Notes under the pieces: generated by a model
Told to the model about the DNA's origin: nothing
Database searches by the model: none
The model's input: only the letters and a program-made list of their open reading frames with translations
In this document: piece by piece, positions 1-11,100 of the stretch
Layout of the letters: every line of letters starts with the position of its first letter
Numbering within the stretch: position 1 is the stretch's first letter
From: Marisa cornuarietis
Taxonomy: Eukaryota > Mollusca > Gastropoda > Architaenioglossa > Ampullariidae
DNA: 64,000 nucleotides
Reading direction: 5' to 3'
Assembly (NCBI GenBank): GCA_004794655.1
Contig: SMMW01000535.1
Location: forward strand, 1,116,001 to 1,180,000
Program-made: the position numbers and the translations under genes

Positions 1-85
1 TCCGAGACAAGAGCTGAACCCAGGGCTGCAAACCTTCACTGTATTGTGACAGGCTCTAACCGGTGTTCCACCGGACCGGTCTGCA
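1..85 (-). repeat. tRNA-derived SINE, copy 1 (cut by window edge)
   Basis: This aligns with the head of the SINE at 60000-60178, including the B-box region (complement of gagctgaaccc) and the A-box region. The A box is diverged (gttccaccggaccgg). The tail lies outside the window. Confidence 0.8.
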
Positions 86-639
86 AGCAACAGAAGAGAG
101 AGGGAAGAAGATAGGCGAGAGAGACGTGCCGATGCATTTTAATTCTATTTCATTAAAAAGATAAAGGTTAAATATTTCAGACCAATTCTAAGTATAAGAG
201 ATATCGTATGGTGTTTAAGTGCTAATGCTAAAAATAAATGAAAATAACATGGGGATCGTTTAACAAATTGTAGTAATTCACAAAAAGGTAGGCAAATTTT
301 GTATTCTTGAGCGCATGATCGTCTCCATATGCTCATACATATATATTCGGGTACTCATACAAATGCATTCAGCTACGCGTCTGCACATAGTCATACAGAA
401 CCACGTACATACGCACACAAACAAATATACACAGCAGAATCCATGCACATCTTCATAAGGGAGAGACAGCTAAATCATGAGCTACACTCGATACTTTCAA
501 TACGTAATTTTTAAAAAGTCACATTAGGATGCGAAATAAATGAGGACACAATTTCAGTTTTCGCTGCTCGTTTAATAAAAACACAAATCAGACAGTTAGT
601 TGATCATATATTTTATTTACTGTTTTGTCTGATATGAAG

Positions 640-3160
640 GATCAGCCCATGGACCCAAATGGACTAGTGGTCCGCCAAAAGACACACTTCTTATTCAACG
701 AGAAGGATCTAAAGCAATCTTCAAATGCAGGGCAAATGGTAATCCACGACCAAGTGTCAAATGGATGAAGGATGGACTAACTGTGAGAGCAGAGAAAAAC
801 CAACAGGCAAGTATTTGATCGCAGTTACTTTACTGACACTAATTTATGAATTGTTTTAATGAATTTTTGACTATTTTGACCATTTTTGACCATATAAATA
901 TTCGATTAAATAATAGTGATTCCAGAGAGGGTTTTCTTTTGCAAGTCACACATAAGATTTGTTTTTACTCTGCTTACTAGAGGCTTTGTAGTTAATCTGT
1001 ATAGTACACTCCAAAAAGAGGCTCAGATATGATTAAAAACCATCGTAGACAATTACACTTTTTCCTTTTTATCTTTGAATTTGTATATTAATAATCAAGT
1101 TTTATCACTTTTTTGTAAAGTCTTCTCTTCTCATTTTTGCAGTATCGCAAAAGCAAGTGGAAACTGCAGATTAATTCTGTGACTGTAGAGGACAGCGGTA
1201 ACTACACTTGCATCATCACAAACCCTTCCGGCCAGATAGAGTGGACGTATACACTAAGAGTGCTGGGTAAATCATTCACACTTTTAACAGGTTAATGCAG
1301 AGTATACATTTTAATTTTTATGGATGAGTCTACTTTTAAACGCTCTATTGGAATCATTACAATATCATGAGGAGAAATCTTAAATTCCAGCAAACGTGAC
1401 ACATTAAACTGAATTTCAAAAGTATACAATTATGTAAAAAATGTCAAAGCTTTTAAATAAATAAGATAAATAATTTAATTTGAAAACCACTTGTCTTGTA
1501 AATAATAATGTATTTGACACAAGTGTGGATACCACCTGTGTAACCTAACATCCCTTTTTTCTACAGAGAACCAGCCTATATCAGAGATTAATATCATCGA
1601 GCGACCAAAAAATCAGACAGCACATGTTGGAGACACAGTAGTCTTTATGTGTCGGTCTGATACATGGCCTGCCCCAACCGTGCACTGGACCAGGAAATCT
1701 AAAAGCAAACTAGTAGTTGAAATAATACCGGTAAGAGATTGTTTTTTTTCTTTTATTTCTAAGCGGTCTGCAAAATGCTTGTTACAAGATCAAGAATTCT
1801 TCTCAACCTAAAGGTTGTGTATTATTTCATTTGTACATTTCAGATGGAAAACAATTCTCTAGCTGAGGTGTTAGTTCTACACAATGTCACCAAAGCTGAT
1901 GCTGGAGACTACACGTGCTACATTGGCAATGAACTCACCAGCCTCCAGATGTCTGCTACCCTCACAGTAATTGAAGAAGGTAAATTGCTAATGTTAGACA
2001 AATACATGAAACAGAAACTACTGATATGTATATCGACAGATTTTAAAGATAAAACACATATTGATTTCATTTCTTCAAGTGCTCTGCTATCCCATAAGGT
2101 GCTGCTGGTGGTGGTGAGTTCTCAATTGTGTAATATAACCAATATACTTGCAATGAAGCTACAAAAAAGCTTCGCTGATAATGTATTGGTTGAATAAAGA
2201 AATCTGTTGAATACGCAACGAAAACTGGTGTTTTCACAATACAAACACATACTCCTATTGTATGCACTGCTAGTTTTTGGCAGGCACCACCGATGTATGT
2301 GGTCAGGAATTCTCATTATCTCTAACAGCTAATTGCCGCTGGTAAAACGTTTCTAAACAAACTTTCTGTGATAGCAAACCTTGATGTGGATCATATTATT
2401 GCAAAATTTGTTGCGTCATCTTTCACGTTGTTATACCTTTAAGTATATTTTAACTATATTTTAACTATGACTTCTTTATATTTAACCATTTACCAATAAT
2501 TTTCCCCGTTATAGATTTTGTAATCTACGATTTGAAAGAAGTGTTGCTGATTTACAGGAGAAACCCTACCATTTGAACCAAGATGTTCACTTCATATAAG
2601 ACGCCAGATCTTGGTGGACAACACATTTGGGTGCCAGACAAAAGAGCCGGTTGAAATAACATACTGTATGGGTTCATGTGGGCGTAGTTATTTCATCCCT
2701 ACGATGGTTACTACCGATGACACTGATATGCAGGTAAACTGTCGGAAATGAAAACTACCGCTCCTACAACTTTACCCATTACTAAAATCACTTCTAGAAG
2801 TACGAGAAAATTTGGTAGACTACGTTATATAAATTATACTTAACCGTCATTTCATTTGATATCCTGGATTATCTACAGAAGTTTAAAATAGATACACTTA
2901 CATATTTTCACACAGCGATGAAAGAAAATGTAGCAAGACTGACAGTAACTGAAATGATTTCTTTTTTTGTGCAGGCAAATCATCTAAATCAGACATGCAA
3001 ATGCTGCGTAGGATTGGTGCAGGGAATTCGAATAGTACAGCTGAAGTGTCCCTTTGGAGAACAAAAGCGTGGCTTTTTCACACTGCTTAGAGATTGTGAA
3101 TGCCAAAGTTGCAGACTTGAAGGTTCTCGTTTTCGTTCTCAACTAATCTTTATAAAGTAA
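640..3160 (+). CDS. Secreted or extracellular protein with FGFR-like Ig domains and C-terminal cystine knot (3' part of gene)
   Basis: I see six exons in continuous frame: about 640-806, 1143-1266, 1567-1730, 1844-1979, 2558-2733 and 2975-3160 (TAA). The first two encode one Ig domain (FKCRANGNPRPSVKWMKDG, then DSGNYTC). The next two encode a second (VVFMCRSD, VHWTRK, DAGDYTC). Spacing, the GPKWT lead-in and the two-exon split of each domain resemble Ig2 and Ig3 of FGF receptors. Instead of a membrane segment and kinase, the last two exons encode a domain with 11 cysteines, including VEITYCMGSCG, CKCC and CECQSC, which fits a VWF/mucin-type CTCK dimerisation knot. The protein is therefore probably secreted or matrix-bound, perhaps dimeric. 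The first intron uses a GC donor (CAG/gcaagt). The 5' end lies outside the window; the first acceptor could be at 640 or 646. A polyadenylation signal candidate is at 3517. Function is inferred from the domains only. Confidence 0.85.
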
Positions 3161-3179
3161 TTGCTTCTTTGTGATCCTG

Positions 3180-3404
3180 AAATTTTTGGCACAGATGCGA
3201 TATAGAGTAACTCGCAGCATTTGTCGTCTGCTTGCTCCCCTCTATTGCCCAAATGTACCTAATAACCTAAGCCTAGCTCTAACCCTACCCAAAACCCTAA
3301 CCCTACGCCCAACGCTTTCACTAACCCTAACCCTCTGACAAAATAGCATAGACCGGCCAATGACGCAGCGAGTTACTCAATATCGAAGTTGTGCCAAATT
3401 TTCT
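3180..3404. mobile_element. Foldback/MITE-like element with telomere-like core, copy A
   Basis: Ends of about 45 bp are inverted repeats of each other. The left end contains GGCACAGATGCGATATAGAG then TAACTCGC. The right end, reversed, contains GGCACAACTTCGATATTGAG then TAACTCGC. Between them are degenerate CTAACCCTA blocks. The element lies in the 3' flank of the Ig-cystine-knot gene, before the polyadenylation candidate. Confidence 0.8.
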
Positions 3405-4329
3405 TCTGCCCAGCTGGTTGGAAAAGTTGTTACGATTGATGTTTTTACGTTGTTTTCCTGAGAAGAAAGAATTTTCTTCTCTTGCCCACCACTCTTGCTC
3501 ATCAACCCGAAAAAAGAATAAAGAGAACGAAGGAGCTGAAAATAATATATTAGGATAACAGCTAGATCTAAACGGCAATCTATACAAGTATACAAGTTGT
3601 AAGCAGTCACTGACTTTCAAAAGTACATTTTCGTTAAACATAAACAGATGAACCGCAAAAAGAGATTATAGTTCATAGATTACCTGCCATTCTGTCGTTC
3701 CGTCAATGTACCTATATGGCCCACGGTATCCAGCTGAGATCTTGTTTGGATTTTCGTCCTTAAAAAGATATCATTGGAAAATTCAGCAACTATCAGTTTC
3801 TTTTGAGGCCTTACGTCTAACAAAAGATTTAGCAGATGTGAAGAATATGTTCTTCTCCAAGGTTTCCGTAAAACGCGACGACTTGAAATATGCAGACGAC
3901 ACTTTGGCATCGCGTCACCAAGCGCATGCGCATAAAAGATCAAATCGATGGATGACCGAAGTTCCCTTATTAACCCATAATTAACTTCTTGGCCTGTACC
4001 TACAAACCTTCCGGGATTAGTGAATATGGCGCTTAGAATAGATCCAGTTATAGCTGAATAAGATTGCTATAGTCTTCTTTAGCACTAAACAACACGCACC
4101 TCACATGCAGATCTCTTATTGTGATCGAGGGCATCTACTCCTTTTCACGCTTCTGATTTATGAATTATTTATGGCTTTGCCTGTGTCCGTGTTAGTTATA
4201 TTCTATCTTAAAACTTAGACTCATTTCACCTGTATTTTGCATAAAGCACCGGGACAGAAAACCCCAAATCATCTTGCCCTCTATTCCGAGCTAGTCGATT
4301 CTAACGATCACTTAGGTCGAGACTCTGAC

Positions 4330-5290
4330 GACTGTTTCGTCTTTTATAAAAAAAAAGTCTTAATGTTGTGTTCTTGTGTTTGTACGGCGTGGTGAGCTTG
4401 GATTTAGCTGAAGTACTATGCTATTAAAAATTAAAAGTGTGTGCCGACGTGCAAAACTTTCTTGAATAATACCTGCGTAGAGGGTTTTTTTCATGGACAA
4501 CAGCCAATGATGATATGTGCAAGATTTTGGTTCTGTAGGCTGCAAGTCTGTTGACACATGATGATAAAATTTATTTGGCATCTTTTGTGAAATATTTGGG
4601 CGTGCATCTTAACCAAGCACACGTACATCCTTTCAGTCTCATGTCAGCTCTGTCGTGTATCCTCCCTGGAACTTCGGAGAATTGCCTGCATTCGTTCTCA
4701 TTTCTCTGGCTGTTGCAGCTAGACTTATATCTTCCAGCAGTGACGTCCCAGGTTATTTCAAATCGGTACTCGTAGGCCTCATCCCTTTCACCCCCCAAAA
4801 GGACAAACCCAGATTGCCCGCTTGCGGAGGGTCCAAAACAATCATGGCTCAATCAAGCATGTCACACGTGTGTTCAAAGATATGAAGTGGCTTCCAGTAC
4901 ACTGTCGTATTCATCTGTCCCCTCTTTCCCTTTGCTTGACATCATTTTGATGGGTTCCCCCATATCCATCAGCGTTTTTAGTGGTCTGCTGCAGATTAAC
5001 TGAAACTAATCTCAAATCTTTCGGTCATCGTTCTATCGGAGTATATGAAACTAGCTGCCCACTAAACTGAGAAATGCTCCTACGCTTACAAGTTTTAAAT
5101 CTCAGTTGAAAAAAGTGCTTTCATTTGGCTTTTTCTTCATACTCTTAAGAGCCACAGGAATTTTGTCTGTCTTGTGTTTTTGTAATGCTTTGGCTGGAAT
5201 ACCACGGAATAAAAGCTCAGACCATTACTATTATTACTTAACGTTTGTGTTTGCTAGGTGGTCGTATATTATGCTTGCTAGGTGCGTTGA
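4330..5290 (+). mobile_element. Decayed LINE 3' relic, second family
   Basis: Broken frames around 4880-5130 give VFKDMKWLPVHCRIH, then SFGHRSIGVYET and LKKVLSF-like text typical of the C-terminus of CR1/L2-like polymerases. A tail at 5158-5240 (cttgtgtttttgtaatgctt, ggctggaataccacggaata) is shared with 4365-4435 and 31448-31540. The terminal GAAGAGCGCTCTACTAAAG plus TTATTA at 5297-5333 may be a further tail. Confidence 0.65.
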
Positions 5291-5365
5291 GCTCTAGTGG
5301 GAAGAGCGCTCTACTAAAGTTAATTATTATTAAGAGTTATTTACACATATCTCTTTACATTCCAG

Positions 5366-5523
5366 GTGAATTTAGCAGAAAGACTGAAGACAATGTTTCA
5401 CTTCCGCCTTGATGTGCTCTGCAATCTATCTTCCACCAGATGCCAGAATTATTATTGGAAAAGAACTGTAAAACCTGACGATTTGTATACCATGAAAAAA
5501 TCTTTGAGAACAACATATGGTTA
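5366..5523 (+). CDS. Candidate alternative last exon or isolated exon, unrecognised
   Basis: An open stretch follows a good acceptor (tacattccag) and reads 52 codons to a TAG. It begins VNLAERLKTMFHFRLD and contains two cysteines and a basic stretch YYWKRTVKP. Its phase 0 would allow splicing from the exon ending at 2733 of the Ig-cystine-knot gene, replacing half of the knot, but nothing else ties it to that gene. It sits just downstream of LINE remains. I do not recognise the product, and it may be chance. Confidence 0.25.
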
Positions 5524-7275
5524 GTAATAAATTAATTCACACTTAAAGGTCTTGTCTACATACTAAATTTTTACAGATGCTGTAATAACTTACTGGTTAT
5601 ATCTGTGAAGGAATAGATTTCTCAATGGTTGAATGCTTTAGTCAGGTTGTAAATACTTTTGTAGTGAAAGATCTGATAAAACTAATGACAGATGCAGGAA
5701 AATTTAAACTGGCAATAGCCTCGACATCCGACACATCACAATATGATGATGTCCAACCACAGACATCATATTAGTGGTATATGGATAGTGCTGTTAGTAT
5801 ACGACATATAACCCTAATGTGTAGTGAAAAAAACTATAAAACTAGTTGGACCATGTGCGATTTCTTGTAGTGATTTATCCAATTTCTTTGTAAATGAGAG
5901 TCTTTAGCTGAACGGGCTAGTTCTTTATGAAAGTGCTGATTTGGACTCTGTTTTAGTAAAAAAAAAAAGGCTCTACAACAAACTGAATAGTCAAAAAGCT
6001 TTCTCTTGCATCAAGTCCCAGGATCCTGACGAACGTTTTAGCTATCCAAGAAAAATTACAAACATGAAGAAAAGACAGACTTTGCCCCTGCTAACCAGGT
6101 GTAATAATGTCTAGGTTTGTGCATGCTTTCAGTGTCTAGTCTGCTTATCCATCTTCAGTATCATAGCTTGTACAGTGTACAGTACCCAAACTACAATTTC
6201 AAATGTACAGTGTACAATTATGCAACAGATTATAGGTAATTGTAGGATTAGATGCTTTTTCTCTGGAAGTGAGTACAACACCTGGGCCAAACTGAGTTCT
6301 AGTAAGAGCTAAAAATTATTCTTTATCAGATGTAAAAAGCATCTGTGATACAAATTCATAACATACAAACAGATCAAGCATTACTTGCCCTACATGCACT
6401 ACTATCATATGTGGGTAAAATGAATATTAATTTTATTTGAAATTGACAAAAAATGTGTGGTTAGGCATGTATATGTTCATGCATGTGGGTGCACTTGCAT
6501 GCATGAGAATCTATGCAGTTGGTGCTATGACACCTGTGTGCGCACACACACATATATGCACAAAAACACACACAAATGGATGTGTGCTCACATGCTTTGA
6601 GAAAGTATTTTATTCATAATTCAAGCATAAATAAGGTTAAAAGTTCTCAAATTCAAAAGGAGAGATACAAATGAACCACCAACTTTACAAATAAAGATAC
6701 TTGTCTGGGTTTTTTTTTTGTTTTTTTTTTTGGTTAACATGCTGACACACAACATATGACATTTAATTTTATATTTTATTTTATATTTAATTTTATTCTG
6801 TGATAAAAAAAATGACAGGAAAGGCATCATCACACATCTTAGCAAAATTTAAGCCAAGCTGTCAAAGAACACACCTTCCGGCTTGATTCTTCAAATATAA
6901 TATTGATGATGGAAAAACAGTTATAGTAAATGGACATTCATAACATTTTATTTTGCTATAAACTGTATTGCTGTCTATCAACTGAAAAAAATTCTCTTCC
7001 CCTTACCAAGAGTTTTTTTTCAAAACTGTTTTCCTTCATCCTGTAATCTGAAAAAATCTCATGTGCTGTTGTCCAATCAGAAGGAAAATGTCTCAAAGCA
7101 AACTGGTATTAAGATATATATAAAAGCTTTCTTTCTTAGAAATGTTATCTTTCTTTGATTCTTGTTGAGTTTTACATTTTGATAAAAGGAATAATTTGTC
7201 TAAAATTGGTTAGATGAGAAGGTTCTCATTACAGAAAGTCATAAAGCTATTAAGAAAGTCATTAGAAGCTGAGAA
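5524..7275. other. Gene-free interval between Ig-cystine-knot gene and USP5, left part
   Basis: AT-rich DNA with an alternating TG/CA-rich stretch near 6460-6590 and poly-T runs near 6710-6740. I see no gene. Confidence 0.5.
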
Positions 7276-7682
7276 GGATTTTTACTGTGTTGCAAAACAA
7301 TGGTGCTCCCCTTCCATATCTACCAACTACCCACCATCCTGGGGCACTAAAGGGGCACTAAAACACATGTACCACGAACATTACTCCTAACAATCTATAT
7401 AGCGCTAGTCCGATGTGTCCCCCTTTCTTTTACTTTTTCTATTGACTAGTCCACCAGCTTGTCTTCCTCTGCTGATTCATGAATCTCTCAATCCTTACTG
7501 TCTGTTCCTTATTTCTTCTGCACCTTTTATGTTTGTCTTTTATTACTTGTCTGCATGGCTGTTTATCCTTCTGTACTTCGTACATTGTCCATGTCTCGTT
7601 TTTATCTCAAGTGCTTAGAGCATACTTCTTTATGTGCGTGAGCATGCGTTTTTTTAATCACATTTATTATTATTATAGAAGG
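7276..7682 (+). mobile_element. LINE 3'-end relic, same family as 30370-31292
   Basis: Text from caaaacaatggtgctcccct through cattactcctaacaatct and gcttagagcatacttcttta to (TTA)n tracks the 30.9-31.3 kb sequence. Only the end of the coding region and the 3' UTR remain. It lies in the convergent interval downstream of USP5. Confidence 0.75.
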
Positions 7683-8197
7683 TTCTGATAAACTTTTCAG
7701 CTGCTAATGACTTTCTACAATCAATATTGTGAAGCTATGTAAAAGTGTCACCACCTTTCTTGAAGAGCTTACTAGTAAATGCCATATATGGAAAAACTCT
7801 TTCTTTGTGTTTGCTGAAGGGTCAATCAATAAAACATCGAAAAATGAGCTATCCTTAACATGCTTTAACGTTTCAAACAAACAGCTATTCTCAATGTGTT
7901 TCAAATACACAGTGAGTTGTTTTTATTCTATTAATATTAAATGATTCATGGCTTTCTTATATGTATCCCCCTCACACACACATAATACAAGCAAGAGTTA
8001 TGCATAGTAGTTTTCACTCTATTCTGCAGACAGTGCTTGAGAGGATTAGCTGTCACCATTTGAGTTTTACTCCAAGGCCAGACACATTAAACACATTACA
8101 CAACTTTGTTGTTAATTATACATACCAGAACCTAGGCAGAACTAAATAAATCACTGCCTTCTTTGCTCTGCAGACAGACTCCAAGAAAACCTTCCCA

Positions 8198-11100
8198 TTA
8201 AATGCGCTGATATAGGTAGAGATAACCAAGTTCACGAGGAGGATTTTCCGACTGTGCAACCTTTTCATCGTTATAAATGACCCAGCGTTTGTCCCTCAGT
8301 ATATGGCACACATAGTGGCCCACACTAGTAGAGGTACCCATGTGGGAAATAAAAGCCACCAGCTGATAGCCTGAAAAAGGATTAGGTAGCTTCTATTATT
8401 TTTCTGTATTTAACCAGGTAACTGTGTGAGAGAGGGTTAGGGGTTGTTAAAAAAAAACACTTGGCACCTTTAACATCACTGATTCTGTCATTATGACATG
8501 AGGGAAATTCAAGCATAGTATCAAGAAAGTAAAGCAGATTATAATAACCAAGATATCAGAAATACCATTTTGTTACATTTGAATTTAAGAGTATATCTAT
8601 GACATCAGGCACCATATATTTATATATGACCATCATGCATTTATACTCATACTGGAGAGACATAGTTTCATCTCATAAGAATGCAGATATATTAGCACTT
8701 ACTGAACCATCTGTAGACCAAAAATACTCTAAAATTGTAACATATGTTCTGAGCCATCTCGGAACTTGCTCTGGATATTGGTTGCCCCATCTTCCTCTGT
8801 TTCCATAACATACTCCTATGTTTACATATTCTTACATCCATATATCCTAAACTACACCAATCTTGTGCGATCAGTTTTTCAACTGGTGCCTGCTGAAATT
8901 GTTTTGGTTTAATTTCACTTGCCTCACCTATGTATTTTTCTACAAAGATAATCTTCATTCTTTAGTGTCACCACATTTTCTAATCTCTGGAAGAAGCTAT
9001 CTTCTTCATGAACAGTTTCATGTAGTGTAAAGAACGTGTACAGTCTTACTGGCTGGACAGTCTGCATTTTTGCATCAAGAACAAACCGCCTCTCGTGACA
9101 TTAGGACCCAATGTTCTTAGTCTAGCAAGTGCATCTCTGTGGCATATGGATGCAACAACTAATAACACCATGAGATAATCTTTAACATTGTTCCCTTGAA
9201 GTAACACAGATATGAGTTCCTCTTCAGTATACATCTATACCGGCTCCATTAAGTAATGTTAAATGTATAGAAGAGTTCTAATAGTGACTTGCCTAGTTGT
9301 TAAGAATAGAGTCTTTTGAATAGCTTTGTGCATCTCCCATTTCTCCTCATTAGTGTGCTTTACAAAAAAGAAGCATTCTAGATTATAATTAAGAAAAGTC
9401 AAATATCTTGCCTGATGGTTAAAATGGTCCCTTTTTAGAGTACAAAGATTTACTCCACACAAAAATCTGTCAGTGTATTTACTGTCATAACAAAGTTATC
9501 TTGACTTAATCCCATTTCTTGGTTGACTAAGCTTTTTGCACTGCCAGTTATAATCATAGTCCCGTAGAGTACTTTGTTTTTTGTGTACCTTTGCTTAATT
9601 GCGACCCTTTGACCTGTGTACTGTTGTAATTCCCCTGGTGATTTTCCCTATACTCCATCATTTCAATTCCAAAGCTGGTGTTGCTGCTGTCAGTTATTGG
9701 TGCCTCAGCACAAGCAGCTGCAGCAGTGGTGTTTAAATTTGTTTTAGGAATGTTGACATGGAGGATGGTGGAGCTAGGGACACCGGAGACCGACACGGGG
9801 CATGTCATCAGGGATGTCCGCATCAGAGATTTTAGCCTGCATGCTACTAGCAGCTCAGAACACTACCAGCATGGTAGCAGGCCCCCTCATTAGGGTGTTG
9901 TTGGCAGTCAGGGACCCATGGCTGTCAGCTGTTGCCTTACCTCTCACAATAGCTGGAGGGGACTTAAGCTTAAGAGGGCCCTATTTTCATCCACAGAAAA
10001 CTCACTGCCCTTAATTTACAGCTGATCATATACCACTAATGTCAATTTGCCCTCGTTTCTTGCCTTCTTTATAAATAGAATTATTAACAACTTTCTTAAA
10101 TTCTTTACAAAATGCGAATAATCCTTCTAGATGAATTTTGAACTTCCCAATAAAAATGCAGAATATGTTTTTTGTAGAACATACACTATGCAATAATGAG
10201 ACAATTCTTCTTAGCAATGCATCTATGTACTCAATCAAACTGCACATTTTCTGACCAGGTTTTTCCTCATAAACTATCATGCAGTAAGTTCACATTCTTC
10301 CATGGTTTCATTGTCCTTTTTGTCCAGCCCATGGAAGATCACATTATTCTTTCTCAACCTGTCTTCAAGAACCTCTTTTCTCCTCTCTGCATTTAGTGGT
10401 CTTCTGTAGATGGTCAATCTTATCCCTCAATTATGTAATCTCACCATGCATAGTGGAGTTCTGTTAACTCATCTCTAGTCTCCATCAGTTCTCTCACGTC
10501 TTCATGAAGTACCTATACATCTGAGGTGAGTCTATCTCATGGTGCCAGATCTTCCAGTGGATCCAGGGTTCAGTTTCAAAAAGGGTGCCCAAGAACAAGA
10601 GTGAAAGCAGCAAACCAGTCACAACACTGTCAGCATGACATACTTGCCTAGACTTGGCAGCACATATGGGCTAGCTTCCTCCCATGGTTTGTCACAGAAG
10701 TGACAAAAAATGTCCTGAAACTACTGCAGACTCTCCAAAAATTGACCACATCAGAAAGCACTGTTGTTGCACATGACTGTGCTTATTTTTATACCCCAAT
10801 TTTAAAGTAACATTGTAAAATTAAATAAATTGATCACAGAACAAGGACACATATTCCACTTTTGTGAATAACACCAGACATCATGTTTCAAGTGAAAGAG
10901 TGAGAAAGAACGTGAAAGGGAGGAAGAAAAAGAGGGAGGGGAGGGGTCATAATCTATGACTTAAAACTGCAGCAAATTTACAGAACAAGAATGCTCTAAA
11001 ATTATAACATACGTTCTGAGCCATCTCGGAACTTGCTCTGGATATTGGTTGCCCCATCTTCCTCTGTTTCCATGGGCACAGCATCAGGTATGGTCAGTTC

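Noticed and set aside
640..3160. Ordinary FGF receptor gene
   Set aside because: No membrane segment or kinase follows the Ig exons; the in-frame continuation is a cystine knot and a stop.
3240..3335. True telomeric array
   Set aside because: The CCCTAA-like units are few and degenerate, and they lie between inverted repeats next to ordinary genes.
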